Source: Sequoia sempervirens (Eukaryota; Streptophyta; Pinopsida; Cupressales; Cupressaceae). From it: a stretch of DNA of 64,000 bases. Position numbers and translations under genes: made by a program. Every line of letters starts with the position of its first letter. Position 1 is the stretch's first letter. A model generated the notes under the pieces. The model did not search any database, was not told where the DNA came from, and saw nothing but the letters and a program-made list of their open reading frames with translations. The DNA lies in contig VDFB02000001.1 in NCBI GenBank assembly GCA_007258455.2, positions 11,636,754 to 11,700,753 on the forward strand, read 5' to 3'. Shown piece after piece: positions 45,770 through 59,227 of this stretch.

Positions 45770-48700
45770 AAATTTGGGAAACACAATGTGGAGTTACTTG
45801 AACGTTGTTGTTTAAATGTATGAATGTCTTCAAAATCACACATTCCATTGTTGTGTTTAAATTTCAGTTGATTGAAAAAAAAAGTGCACAAAATAAATGT
45901 GAATGAGAAACACAATGCTGGGTTTCAGTTATTTGAATCTCTTTGTTTAAATGTAATGGGTTGACTCATTGTGGGTTGTTTGCTTCTTAACACCCACGAT
46001 TTTGTAACATGGAATGTTAAAAAATAGTATGAATGTCTTCAAATTCACACATTCTATTGTTGTGTTTTAATTTCAGTTAATTGAAAAAAAAAGTGTACAA
46101 AATAATTGTGAATGAGAAACACAGTGCTGGGTTTCAGTTATTTAAATCTCCTTGTTTAAATGTAAAGGGTTATCTCATGGTGGGTTGCTTCCTTCTTAAC
46201 ACCCATAGTTTTGCAACATGGAATGTTACAAAATAGTATGAATGTCTTCGAATTCATACATTCCATTGTTGTGTTTTAATTTCAGTTGATTGAAAAAAAA
46301 AGGTGCACAAAATAATTGTGAATGGGAAACGCAGTGTTGGGTTTCAGTTATTTGAATCTCCTTGTTTAAATGTAAAGGTTTGTCTCATGGTGGGTTGCTT
46401 GCTTCTTAACACCCACGGTTTTGCAACATGGAATGTTCCAAAACAATATGAATGTCTTTGAATTCACACATTCCATTGTTGTGTTATAATTTTAGTTGAT
46501 TAAAAAAAGAAGTGCACAAAATAATTGTGAATGGGAAACACAGTGTTGGGTTTTAGTTATTTGAATCTCCTTGTTTATATGTAAAGGGTTGTCTCATAGT
46601 TGGTTGTTTGTTTTTTAACACCCACGGTTTTGCAACATGGAATGTTACAAAACAGTATGAATGTCTTCAAATTCACACATTCCATTGTGCTTTAATTTCA
46701 ATCGATTGAAAAAAAATGCACAAAATAATTGTGAATAGGAAACACAGTGTTGGATTTCAATTATTGAATCTCTTTGTTTAACTGTAAAGGGTTGTCTCAT
46801 GGTGCGTTGCTTGATTCTTAACACCCACGGTTTTACAACATGGATAGTATGAATGTCTTCGAATTCACACATTTCATTGTTGTGTTTTAATTTCAGTCGA
46901 TTGAAAAAAAAAAAGTGCACAAAATAATTGTGAATGGGAAACATAGTGTTGGGTTTTAGTTCTTTGAATCTCCTTGTTTAAATGTAAAGGGTTGTACCAT
47001 GGTGGGTTGCTTGCTTCTTAACACCCACGGTTTTGCAACGTGGAATGTTACAAAACAGTATGAATGTTTTCGAATTCACACATTCCATTGTGTTTAAATT
47101 TCAATCGATTGAAAAAGAAAGTGCACAAAATAATTGTAAATGGAAAACACAATGTTGGGTTTCAGTTATTTAAATCTCCCTGTTTGAATGTAAAGGGTTG
47201 CCTGATGGTGGGTTGTTTGCTTCTTAACACCCACAATTTTGCAACATGGAATGTTACAAAATAGTATGAATGTGTTCCAAATCACATTCAATTGTTGTGT
47301 TTTTATTTTGCACCATTGAAAAAAAAAGTTGCACAAAATAATTGCAATTAGGAAAACACAGTGTTGAGTTCCAGTTATTTGAATCTCCCTGTTCAAATGT
47401 AAAGGTTGTCTCATGGTGGGTTGTTTGCTTCTTAAAACCCACGGTTTTGCAACGTGGCATGTTACAAAACACTATAAATGTGTTCAAAATCACATATTTC
47501 ATTGTTGTGTTTAAATTTTGCATGATTGAAAAAAAGTGGAGAAAATAATTATAATTGGGTAAACACAATGTTGGGTTTCAGTTACTTGAATCTCCTTGTT
47601 TAAATGTAAAGGGTTGTATCTTGGTGGGTTGCTTGATTATTAACACCCACGGTTTTGCAACATGGAATGTTACAAGACAATATGAATGTCTTTGAAATCA
47701 GACATTTGATTGTTGTATTTAAATTTCACACCATTGAGAAAAAAAAAGTGTTGAAAATAATTGTAAATGGGAAACACAATGTTGGGCTTTAGCTATTTCA
47801 ATCTCTCTGTTTAAATGTAAAGGGTTGTCCCATGGTGGGTTGCTTCATTTTTAACACCCACGGTTTTGCAACATAAAATGTTACAAGACATTATGAATGT
47901 CCTCGAAATCACATATTCCATTGTTGTGTTTAAATGTTGCATTATTGAAAAAAAAGTGCAGAGAATAATTGTAATTGTGAAAACACAATGTTAGGTAATA
48001 GTTATTTAAATCTCTATGTTTTAATGTAAAGGGTTGGCTCATGGTGGGCTTCTTAACAACCATGGTTTTGCAACATGGAATGTTATAAAACAGTATGAAT
48101 GTCTTCCAAATCACACATTCCATTGTTGTGTTTAGATTTCAATTGATTGAAAAAACAAAGTGCACAAAATAATTGTGAATGGGAAACACAGTGCTAGGTT
48201 TTAGTTATTTGAATCTTCTTGTTGAAATGTAAAGGGTTGTCTCATGGTGGGTTGTTTGTTTCTTAACACCCACAGTTTTGCAACATGGAATGTTATAAAA
48301 CAGTATGAATGTCTTTGAAATCACACATTCCATTGTTGTGGTTAAATTTTGCACCATTGAAAGAAAAAAAGTGCACAAAATAATTGTAGTTGGGAAAACA
48401 CAGTGTTGGGTTTCAGTTATTTGAATCTCCCTGTTCAAATGTAAAGAATTGTCTTTCAGTTGGTTGCTTGCTTCTTAACACCCACGGTTACGTAGAAAAT
48501 AATTGTAAATGAGAAACACAGTGTTGGGTTTCAGTGATTTGAATCTCCTTGTTTAAATGTAAACGGTTGTCTCATGTTGGGTTGATTGCTTCTTAACACC
48601 CACGGTTACGCAACATGGAATGTTACAAAATAGTATGAATGCCTTCCAAATCACACATTCCATTGCGTACAAATTTTAGTCGATTGAAAAAAAATGCACA

Positions 48701-49248
48701 GAATAATTGTAAATGGGAAAACACAGTGTTGAGTTTCAGTTATTTGAATCTCTCTTCAAATATAAAGGGTAGTCTCATGGTGGGTTGCTTGTTTTTTAAC
48801 ACCCACAGTTTTGCAACATGGAATGTTACAAAACATAATGAATGTCTTCCAAATCGCACATTCAATTGTTGTATTTTAATTTTGCACCATTGAAAAAAAT
48901 AGTTGCAAAAAATAATTGCAATTGGGAAAACACAGTGTTGGGTTTCAGTTATTTGAATCTCCCTATTCAAGTGTAGAGGGTTTTGTCATGGTGGGTTGCT
49001 TGATTATGAACACCTACGATTTTGCAACATGGAATGTTACAAGACAATACGAATGTCTTCAAAATCACACATTTCATTGTTGTGTTTAAATTTCACACTA
49101 TTGAAAAAAAAGTGTTGAAAACAATTGTAAATGGAAAACACTGTGTTGAGTTTTAGTTATTTGAATTTCCTTGTTTAAATGTCAAGGGTTGTGTCATGGT
49201 GGGTTGCTTGCTTCTTAGCACATACGGTTTTGCAATATGGAATGTTAC
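45770..49248 (+). repeat. 208-bp satellite array, left block
   Basis: About 17 tandem monomers of 205-212 bp. Each contains CACACATTCCATTGTTGTGTT, GTGCACAAAATAATTGT, GGGAAACACAGTGTTGGGTTTC, TTGTCTCATGGTGGGTTG, AACACCCACGGTTTTGCAACATGG and GAATGTTACAAAACAGTATG. Divergence between neighbours is moderate. One monomer near 48480 is shortened by an internal deletion. Short ORFs on the minus strand repeat with the period and are artefacts. Confidence 0.96.
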
Positions 49249-50536
49249 TGTGATAGGGGAATATAATCATTAAAAGATGAGTAACAAACTAAAGAGAGTG
49301 CAAATAACAACTAAAAATACCCTACACTTCAAGATTGGGCAAATGATGAACTTAATAGCATAAAAATGGAACCTTTTACCTTGTAGAGTTGTTCTTTGGT
49401 TGGCCCTTCAATTGTAGATGAGATGTATGCTCCTTGATGGTAAGTAGATGCAAGATGTGAAGTGTGAGATGCAAGATAGTTGCACAAAATGGATGCAAAT
49501 GGCTAAGTGTAGATTGAGAAACAAAATTGCAAGAGTTTGGCTAGCAAAATGATCTCCTTCTAAATGAGAGAAAAGAGGGGATATTTATAGGAATTTTGAA
49601 AATTCCAAGAAGAAATGGACTGTTGAGATTGATCCTAACATGGCCAAGATGTAGGGCTATGGTGAGTTGAGAACTCACAAGCCCTCACATCTTGACATGT
49701 GGCAAGGGAAGAGGCTTAAGAATGATGAGGTGGACATGAGGTGTAAGAGAAGTACATGATATGGATGTACTTCAAAGGACCATAGGGATTTGGTCAAAAT
49801 ATCTTCATAAAGGATGTCCTTGTCCCATGTGGGTGAGAGGACATGTGAGGAATTAAAAATTCCTCAAATATCCTCATGGGGAGAAGGGAAAGAATAAAGA
49901 ATTCCTTTGCGTGCATTGGGGAATTAAAAGTGAATTAAAAATTCACATGGGGAAGTGGAGTGCCTTGCCCAAAAGGAGAAAGCCTTTAATAAGGTTGACC
50001 AAGGACACATGTCATAAAGGACATGGGGAAGAGAAAAGGAATTTAATATTACTTGAAAGATGAGAGTGGAATTAAAAATTTCTCAAAGGACTTTGGAAAG
50101 ACAAAAGGAATTAAAAATTCCTTGGGGGATGGGAAGAGTTGACTAAAGGGGGTGATTAGACAAGTTGATGAGGGGTTAGAGGAAGGTTAGGTGGCTAAGA
50201 AAGATTAGAGGCCAGCTTACAAGTTGGAGGATGTGACACCTCCCTAATCAAGGATTAGGCATGTGCACATCCTAATGATGAGATTAGAAGAAGGATTACG
50301 ATTAGATAATAAAAGATGGAGGATGTGACATGTGAAGAATTAAATAAATGTCATATTTTATTAATTCATTTGATAAAAGGAGGATTAAAGAGATAAGGTA
50401 TTATTGATTAAATACCTTAGGGATTTGGCAGAATTAAAGTTATTAATTAAATAATAGCAGTATTACTTAATTAACAAAAATAAGACGAAAAGGGATGAAT
50501 TTAGATAAATTAAGTGTCCAAATTTAAATGTCTACA
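49249..50536 (-). repeat. 3' LTR of the nested element
   Basis: The plus-strand text starts TGTGATAGGGG and ends ATGTCTACA, giving TGTAGACA...ATCACA on the minus strand. TATAAATA (minus) lies at 49582-49589. Length is 1288 bp. Confidence 0.93.
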
Positions 50537-52481
50537 TTTTGCCCCTCTTTGAGATGGTGTTGCGAAGTAGCATCATTTCAAAGATCATTAAAACATAGAA
50601 CCTAGAAGAAGATGGTTAGATTGGGAAAAATGCCCCAGTTATTCCTTTGAATGATTAGGAAGGGAAAAAGATGATGAAAATTAAGGATGAAGGACGCCCC
50701 CTCGAGAGGACATGTGGGTTCAACAAAACACAAGTGGGCTCTCGAAATGGAGGAGATGATGCAAGGGTAATAAGGATGATGATGCAAGGGGAGATTGATG
50801 AAGGAGATGAGGAAGATGATGCAAAATGAAGATGATGAAGCACAAATGGATGACAAAAGGTGATGTTTCCGCAGTCAAGGTACAAGCCAAAAGGGGGTTG
50901 ATGAGGGATGGAGTGTTGTCAATGAGGGATCTTGAAACAACACGAGGATAGGGAAGGATACATCCCAATGAGTGGTATTGATGAGGGAAGGATACATCCC
51001 CAAAACACCACTAAAGGATTGGGAAGGATACCTTCTGATGATGATGAAAGTGTTGTTGATGAGGGAAGGATACATCCCAAAACAACACCAAAGGGATAGG
51101 GAAGGATAATGATGGATGATGAGGATGATGATGATGGTTCAAGGTTGGTAACAAGACTGGGGATAAGACCAACGATTTGATTAGAGTATTTGTGTGAGAT
51201 ATGAGTTGATGAGGATAGGATTGAGATGTGAGAGAGGATGGAGAATGATGAAGGATGAAGGGATGGGGGGATTTGGATAGATGAGAGGATGGGGGAAAAC
51301 ATGCAAGATGATGTAATGAAAAGATGAGATGCAATTTACCATCGTTAGGAGCACTGATTTTTGATATAGAAAAAGACACAATACACCAAGGTATAAAGGA
51401 CCAAGGCAGATTAGTGTCTAATGCATGAAACAAACAGATCAAACAAGAAGGCTATCCCAACACCCCAAAGTTGCGATGACTTTGGTCGAGCCAAGTGTTG
51501 GGATAACCACAAGCACAGAAGGATGCCCCAGCATAACACAAGACCTCAGGGATCTTGGTGGGTACTACGTGGAACAACCAAGAAGACAACAACAAAGAAA
51601 AGATCAATATACGCCCCTATGTCGACTAGTCAAAGTACACCATGATATGATGGATCAAGGTGACCATGAAATGTGATGATAGGGAGCTCAAATGGTAAAC
51701 AAAATCCAAAAGCATCAAAAGATCACAATCAATTGCAAATGTCCTTTGCAATAGGATCCAAGGGATGGACGGGATTGATGAGGTCTGTTAGGAAGGATGC
51801 ATCCTATTAAGACTGATGATGGATACTAAGCTAAGAGACCAATATGACACAAGATATTTAGAACAAATTGGATATGATGATACAAGTGGATCTTGTTGGT
51901 TAAGAACCAACTAGATAAGGGCATAGCTTGATGACACGACACAAGAGACATGACACAAGGTAAGAGACTTCGATGGATGGTAAAGACAGGACAGACAATA
52001 TGAACAAGAGTTAAAGACTGATGATAGATGATAAATGATCAGATGGACAAAGCAGAAAGATCGATGATGGAACCCTGAGGGTGGATCAAATGATCGACCT
52101 TGCCTATGTGAAAGCATAGGGGCAACGTAGGTCGACAAAAGACCAGCGATAGACAATGGATGAAGGATGATGAAAGAACACCAGATAATGGGATAAAATG
52201 ATTGGACTAACACGATGGGACACGATAGATCGGTTGGATTGAATTGGAGGATGGTGGTGATCACAAAGCTCAAGGATGGGATAGTTATTCAAATCATCAA
52301 AAGATGAATTGGGAGGATGATATGATGGAGAGATGAATGATGAGAAAGGATAGGAGATGGAAAAGATGTGCAAAAAAAGCAGAAGTGATGATGATAAGAT
52401 AGATGACATTGGATTGCGTGGGGAAAAGCCTATAGCTAGATAAGAATGACAAGGGATTATGAGATGGGATGAGGGTAGAGG
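50537..52481 (-). other. internal region of the nested element, noncoding
   Basis: Bases 50537-50552 read on the minus strand as AAAGAGGGGCAAAA, a polypurine tract. The rest is strongly purine-biased (GATGATGAGG-type words), with about four copies of a GGGAAGGATACATCCCAA unit at 50950-51110. Several minus-strand ORFs (Ser, His and Pro-rich) are low-complexity by-products. No gag or pol. The primer site should lie in the adjacent gap. Confidence 0.75.
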
Positions 52482-52581
52482 NNNNNNNNNNNNNNNNNNN
52501 NNNNNNNNNNNNNNNNNNNNNNNNNNNNNNNNNNNNNNNNNNNNNNNNNNNNNNNNNNNNNNNNNNNNNNNNNNNNNNNNN
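52482..52581. other. assembly gap, 100 N
   Basis: Exactly 100 N, directly against the inner edge of the 5' LTR, hiding the primer-binding site and an unknown length of internal sequence. Confidence 0.99.
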
Positions 52582-53867
52582 TGTGATAGGGAAAATATAA
52601 TCTTTAAAAGATGAGCAACAAACTAAAGAGAGTGAAAATAACAACTAAAAACACCCTACACTTCAAGATTGGGCAAATGATGAACTCAACAACATAAAAA
52701 TGGAACCTTTTACCTTGTAGAGTTGTTCTTTGGTTGGCCCTTCAATTGTAGATGAGATGTATGCTCCTTGATGGCAAGTAGATGCAAGATGTGAAGTGTG
52801 AGATGCAAGATAGTTGCACAAAATGGATGCAAATGGCTAAGTGTAGATTGAGAAACAAAATTGCAAGAGTTTGGCTAGCAAAATGATCTCCTTCTAAATG
52901 AGAGAAAAGAGGGGGTATTTATAAGAATTTTGAGAATTCCAAGAAGAAATGGACTATTGAGATTGATCCCAACATGGCCAAGATGTAGGGCTATGGTGAG
53001 TTGAGAACTCACAAGCCCTCACATCTTGACATGTGGCAAGGGAAGAGGCTTAAGAATGATGAGGTGGACATGAGGTGTAAGAGAAGTACATGATATGGAT
53101 GTACTTCAAAGGACCATAGGGATTTGGTCAAAATATCCTCATAAAGGATGTCCTTGTCCCATGTGGGTGAGAGGACATGTGAGGAATTAAAAATTTCTCA
53201 AATATCCTCATGGGGAGAAGGGAAAGAATAAAGAATTCCTTTGAGTGCATTTGGGAATTAAAAGTGAATTAAAAATTCACATGGGGAAGTGGAGTGCCTT
53301 GCCCAAAAGGAGAAAGCCTTTAATAAGGTTGACCAAGGACACATGTCATGAAGGACATGGGGAAGAGAAAAGGAATTTAATATTCCTTGAAAGATGAGAG
53401 TGGAATTAAAAATTTCTCAAAGGACTTTGGAAAGACAAAAGGAATTAAAAATTCCTTGGGGGATGGGAAGAGTTGACTAAAGGGGGTGATTAAACAAGTT
53501 GATGAGGGGTTAGAGGAAGGTTAGGTGGCTAAGAAAGATTAGAGGCCAACTTGCAAAAGTTGGAGGATGTGACACCTCCTAATCAAGGATTAGGCATGTG
53601 CACATCCTAATGATGAGATTAGAAGATTAAGATTAGATAATAAAAGATGGAGGATATGACATGTGAGGAATTAAATAAATGTCATATTTTATTAATTCAT
53701 TTGATAAAATGAGGATTAAAGAGATAAGGTATTATTGATTAAATACCTTAGGGATTTGGCAGAATTAAAGTTATTAATTAAATAATAGCAGTATTACTTA
53801 ATTAATGAAAATAAGACGAAAGGGGATGAATTTGGATAAATTAAGTGTCCAAATTTAGATGTCTACA
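52582..53867 (-). repeat. 5' LTR of the nested element
   Basis: It begins TGTGATAGGG directly after the gap and ends ATGTCTACA before the right-hand GTTAC. TATAAATA on the minus strand lies at 52916-52923. Length is 1286 bp, and it is nearly identical to 49249-50536. Confidence 0.93.
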
Positions 53868-55818
53868 GTTACAAAACTGTATGAATGTCTTTGAAATCAC
53901 ACATTCCATTGTTGTGTTTAAATTTCACTAGATTGAAAAAAAAAGTGCACAAAATAATTGTAAATGGGAAACACAGTGTTCGGTTTCAGTAATTTGAATG
54001 TATGTGTTTAAATGTAAAGGGTTGTCTCATCCTGAGTTGCTTGATTCTTAACACTTGTGGTTTTGCAACTTGGAATGTTACAAAACCATATGAATTTCTT
54101 CCAAATCACACATTCCATTGTTGTGTTTTAATTTTGCACCATAAAAAAAAAGTTGCACAAAATAATTGCAATTGGGAAAACACAGTGTTTGGTTTCAGTT
54201 ATTTGAATCTCCTTGTTCAAATGTAAAGGGTTTTTTCATGGTGGGTGGCTTGAGTCTTAAGACCCACGGTTTTGCAACATGGAATGTTACAAGACAGTAT
54301 GAATGTCTTTGAAATCGCACATTCCATTGTTGTGTTGAACTTTCGTATGATTGAAAAAATCAAGTGCAAAAAATAATTGTGATTTGGAAAACATAGTGTT
54401 GGATTTCAGTTATTTGAATATCCTTGTTTAAATGTCAAGGGTCGTGTCATTGTGGGTTGGTTGTTTCTTAACACCTACAGTTTTGCAACATGGAATGTTA
54501 CAAGACAGTATGAATGTCTTTAAAATCACACATTCCATTGTTGTGTTTTAATTTCACTCGATTGAAAAAAAAAAAAAGTGCACAAAATAATTGTAAATGG
54601 GAAATACAGTGTTGGGTTTTAGTTATTTGAATCTCCCTATTTAAGTTATGAATGTCTTCAAAATCACACATTCCATTGTTGTGTTGAACTTTCACATGAT
54701 TGAAAAAATCAAGTGCAAAAAATAATTGTGATTTAAAAAACATAGTGTTGGGTTTTAGTTATTTGAATTTCCTTGTTGAAATGTAAATGGTTGTCTCATG
54801 GTGGGTTGCTTGTTTTTTAACACCCACGGTTTTGCGACATGGAATGTTACAAGACAGTATGAATGTCTTCAAAATCACACATTCCATTGTTATGTTTTGA
54901 TTTTTGTATGATTAAAAAAAATAGGTGCACAAAATAATTGTAATTTGGAAAACATAGTGTTGGGTTTCAGTTATTTGAATTTTTTTGTTGAAATGTCAAG
55001 GGTCGTATCATGGTGGGTTGGTTGCTTCTTAACACCTACGGTTTTGAAGCATGGAATATTAGAAAACCATATGAATGTATTCTAAATCACACATTCCATT
55101 GTTGTGTTTAACTTTCCATTATTGAAAAAATCAAATGCAAAAAAGAAATGTGATTTGGAAAACACATTGTTGGGTTTCAGTTATTTCAATGCCCTTGTTT
55201 AAATGTCAAGGGTTGTTTCATAGTGGGTTGTTTGCTTCTTAACACCTACGGTTTTGGAACATGGAATGTTAGAAAACTGTATGAATGTCTTTAAAATCAC
55301 ACATTCCATTGTTGTATTTGAATTTCGTGTGCTTGAAAGAAAAGTGCACAAAATAATTATGATTTGGAAAACACAGTGTTGGGTTGCAGTTATTTGAATC
55401 TCCTTCTTTAAATGTGAAGGGTTGTGTGATGGTGGGTTGCTTGTTTCTTAACACCCATGATTTTGCAACATGGAATGCTACAAAACCGTATGAATGTCTT
55501 CCAAATCGCACATTTCATTGTTGTGTTTAAATCTTGCACCATTGAAGAAAAAAAGTTGCACAAAATAATTGCAATTGGGAAAACATAGTCTTAGGTTTCA
55601 GTTATTTGAATCTCTCTGTTCAGATTTAAAGGGTTGTCTCATGGTGGGCGGCTTGATTCTTAACACCCATGGTTTTGCAACATGGAATATTACAAGACAA
55701 TATGAATGTCTTTGAAATCACAAATTTCATTGTTGTGTTTTAATTTTTGCATGATTATAAAAATAGTGCACAAAATATTTGTAATTCGGAAAACACAATG
55801 TTGAGTTTTAGTTATAAA
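53868..55818 (+). repeat. 208-bp satellite array, right block
   Basis: About nine further monomers continue the array in the same direction after the nested LTR element. Sub-types differ in the stretch after TTGTGTT (TTCGTATGATTGAAAAAATCAAG in place of TTTCAGTTGATTGAAAAAAAA). One monomer near 54640 has lost about 80 bases. Confidence 0.95.
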
Positions 55819-55821
55819 TGC

Positions 55822-56085
55822 ATTTTATTTGTACATTTGGAGCAGCTGCTTCCTTATCAGCCCTTAGGATAGTAATTTCCATTTTTTGGATAGAGTTTTG
55901 AATGTCTTCAATACTTGTTTGTAGCTTTGTAGCCGCTCTTTGGCTAGCTTGGAGAGTGTCTTTCTCATTAGAGAATGCAGAGGTTTTCTATTTGATAAGT
56001 TATTTACAAAACTTGTCTACCATTTCACACATGGCTTTCATGTCTCTAGGCAACTGTTTCTCTTTTTTTGGAATGAAATCCTTTT
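55822..56085 (-). pseudogene. degraded coiled-coil coding fragment
   Basis: The minus strand reads as about 88 codons with only two stops. It is typical of a coiled coil (FSNEKDTLQASQRAATKLQ, SIEDIQNSIQKMEITILRAD) followed by KEAAAP. The frame bias and heptad-like spacing suggest real ancestry in a coding sequence. The family is unknown. It sits exactly between the 208-bp array and the 563-bp repeats, so it may be a captured or element-borne gene piece. Confidence 0.35.
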
Positions 56086-56339
56086 CTTGTTTACACAATA
56101 TGAATGTATTGAAAGGAACATCTTCAAAATATAAAACAAGTCACAACTAGACTAGAAATTGTGTTTGAACTTTCTCTAATTAATAAACTATAGGCATGTT
56201 GTAAAACACTGTGGGTTGTACTTTTGACATGTTTGCTTGTTGTAAGCTGAAGGGTGGAATTTTTTACTTTTGTGCTTGATGTTCTTTTGTTGGTCATGTT
56301 TAGTTTTATGTTCACAGATGTTTGACTTCATTGACTAAT

Positions 56340-58560
56340 TTTCTTATCACCACATGCAATGATCGTGTTTTTTTCTTTTCACATTGTTGGTAACCATAGA
56401 AGTAATTACATGTTATTATTCACGTTAGGCTTATAGGATACATAAAAATTTGCAGGTTGGACTTCCCATCTGGTTGTTCAACCTGCACTTTTTTAGTTCA
56501 TGCATTTTCATATACACTTTTGTTGGTCATGTTAACTCACCCCATATGGAAGGGTTGATATCACATGCCTGTTCAGGTAAAACAGGTTTGTACACCCCAT
56601 ATACTATGACGTCTTATTCTTCTTTCACGTGAGGTTGTGATTTTATATGTGGCCTTTATGTCCACTTCGAGGTTCCAGTAGACACTATGTTTTCCAACAT
56701 GCATTGGTTGACATCATGGTTGATAGGAAAATTTGCACATGTATGACTTTCTTGATTCACTCCATTACTGATTCATGATTTTGTCAACAGATGCAAAAAA
56801 AAATTATTCTTTTGGTGTTGCTGGCACCAATTGATGCACATTTATTTACATATAAGGTTCTAAAAGGTTTTGGTTGCCCTCTAACCTTTCCTCTCCATTA
56901 ACACATACACATGCACCACAACCAAGGTATCTTCCCTAATACATTCATTTTTGGAATTGTAGAATTAATTACATAGTGTTATGCACATTACACTCATATG
57001 CCACATACAAAGTTGCAGGTTGAATTACTCATCGTGTGGTTCAACCTTCACTTCATTTTTTCATGAATTTCTAGATGCATCTTTGCTGCACATGTTAAGA
57101 CCCCCTAAACAAAAGGCTAAATATCACAACATGCCTCCTTAGGTAAGAGAGGTTTGTGGACCCCATATTCTCTAAAATCTTTGTTATATTTACATGTGGA
57201 GTTGCAGTCTTTATGTCAGCGTGGAGGTTCATCTACATGTTGTGTTTTCCAACCTGCATTCACTTACATCATGGTTGATAGAAAATTTTACACCTTTATA
57301 CCTTTCCTCATACACTCCATTTCTAATTCATCTTTTTTTTAATAGATGTAAGAAACATGTTATCATTTTGGCATTGCTCACAGCAATGGATGCACTTATT
57401 CTTTTACATACAAGGTTGTCATCAAAGGTTTTGCTTTCCCTCTAACCCTTCCTCTCCTTTAACACTTACACACACAACACAACCAATGTATATTCCCATG
57501 ATAATACATCTCTTGTTGTCATTGTATAATTAATTACATACTATGATGCATGTTACACTCCTACACCACATATGAAGTTCTACGTTGAACCATTGAATGT
57601 GTGGTTCAACCTTCACTTGCTTACTTCGTTAATTGCTAGAAGTGTTTTTGCTCCTCATGTTAAATCATGTGAAATGGAAAGCTGAATATCACAACATGCT
57701 TCCTCAGGTAAAAGAGGTTTGTACACTCCATATTCTCTAAAATATTTGTTATATTTACATGCAGGGTTGCAGTCTTTATGTTAGCATGGAGGTACATATA
57801 CACTATGTTTTCCAACTTGCATTCACTTACATCATGTGGTTCATAGAAAATTTTACACATTTAAACCTCTCCTCATACACTCCATTACTAATTCATCTTT
57901 TTTTCAATAGATGCAAGAAACATGTTATCATTTTGGCATTGCTCGCAACAATGGATGCACTTATTCTTTTTACATACAAGGTTGTCATCAAAGGTTTTGC
58001 TTGCCCTCTAACCCTTCCTCTCCTTTAACACTTACACACGCAACACAACATATCTTCCAATGATAATACATTTTTTATTGCTATTGTATAAGTAATTACA
58101 TATTGTGATGCATGTTACACTCCTATGCCACATATGAAGTTCTTGGTTGAACCACTGATTACATGGTTCAACCTTCACTTGTTTATTTAATTCATTGCTA
58201 GATGTGCTTTTTCTCCTCATGTTAAGTCATGTGAAATGGAAGGTTGAATATCACAACATGCCTCCTCAGGTAAAAAAGGTTTGTACACCCCATACTCTCT
58301 AAAATATTTTTTATATTTACTTGCGGGGTTGCGGTCTTTATGTTAGCGTGGAGGCTCATCTACTCACTGTGTTTTCCAACCTGCAATTGCTTACATCATG
58401 GTTCATAGAAAATTTTGCAGTTTTATGCCTTTCCTCGTACTCTCCATTACTAATTCATTTTTTTCAATAGATGCAAGAAACATGTTATCATTTTGGTGTT
58501 GCTCGCAACAATGGATGCACTTTTTTTTATTTTCTCTTCCATACCAGGATGTCATCAAAG
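56340..58560 (+). repeat. 563-bp tandem repeat, about four copies
   Basis: Blocks with CTCAGGTAAAAGAGGTTTGTACACCCCATA recur at about 56574, 57140, 57707 and 58268. ATAGATGCAAGAAACATGTTATC blocks recur at about 56788, 57344, 57909 and 58469. The period is 555-567 bp. The leftmost copy is the most diverged. Several of its ORFs repeat with the period. The array ends about 280 bases before the transposase ATG and could act as its promoter or leader region. Confidence 0.93.
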
Positions 58561-59137
58561 GTTTTGCTTGCCATTTTTTGTTTTCCTTGTCTATGTCCAC
58601 TTGTACGTTGAGATGGACTATCCGATTTCTAGCATGCATTTGTGTTATATTTTATGTGTTGCTTGATTGAATCTATCACCTTTAATTTTCCTCAGTTGAA
58701 GTCGGCAACCTCGTATTGGTTTCACGCGGGTGACAGCTATGCAAGCACATTTAATCTATGTTTAATGAATTTTTTATTTCTTTTTCTTCACATAATCCAC
58801 ACTAATGTTAAATATTCGTCCAATTTTGTCATTTCCTAGAATGGGGAGAGGTTTGAAATGGAAGAAGCAAGACGAATTGTAGGTGCAAGATTTACAAAAT
58901 GGAGGCTCTCCTTTTTCGTCTTCCAATTTGGAATGGGTTGATATTTCCATCAACAAGGATAAGGTCCCTGACCTTGTTGTAGCAATTCCTCTTATGAGAC
59001 TTGATCATTTCATTCGCAGTGAAATGTCTGTTGAAGGTTTCAAAACCAAATTTGTGTACAAGAAAACAAGAGAACCTACCACTTCTTGTCACGTTGACGA
59101 CAAAACTTATGGAAAAACAATTTCCTATCAGAGGTTT

Positions 59138-59227
59138 GTATCTTTCAACATTCATTTTTATGTTCAAATGATATTTTACTCTCCTTGGTTCAACATGATG
59201 AGATGATCCCTTTCTCACAACTACTAG
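59138..59227 (+). other. putative intron 1 of the transposase
   Basis: GTATCT...ACTAG, 90 bases, phase 0, joining the residues before a CQYGPQDN segment. The donor context is weak and GTTTGT at 59134 is an alternative that breaks the frame. Confidence 0.5.

Larger units (their letters stand above)
49244..53872 (-). mobile_element. LTR retrotransposon nested in the satellite, with 5-bp TSD
   Basis: Two LTRs (49249-50536 and 52582-53867) are flanked by the direct repeat GTTAC (49244-49248 and 53868-53872). The uninterrupted satellite reads GGAATGTTACAAAACAG, so removing the element and one GTTAC restores a normal monomer. On the minus strand a polypurine tract lies directly before the LTR start TGTAGACA, so the element points left. 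The internal part (50537-52581, including 100 N) encodes nothing recognisable, so this is a non-autonomous element. The LTRs are about 97% identical by eye. Confidence 0.95.

Noticed and set aside
45313..45915. 200-codon minus-strand ORF
   Set aside because: It joins satellite sequence to the GC-rich island, has no domain, and competes with an open frame on the plus strand.
50602..52409. Several Ser/His/Pro-rich minus-strand ORFs
   Set aside because: They arise from purine-biased GATGATGAGG-type sequence inside the nested LTR element.
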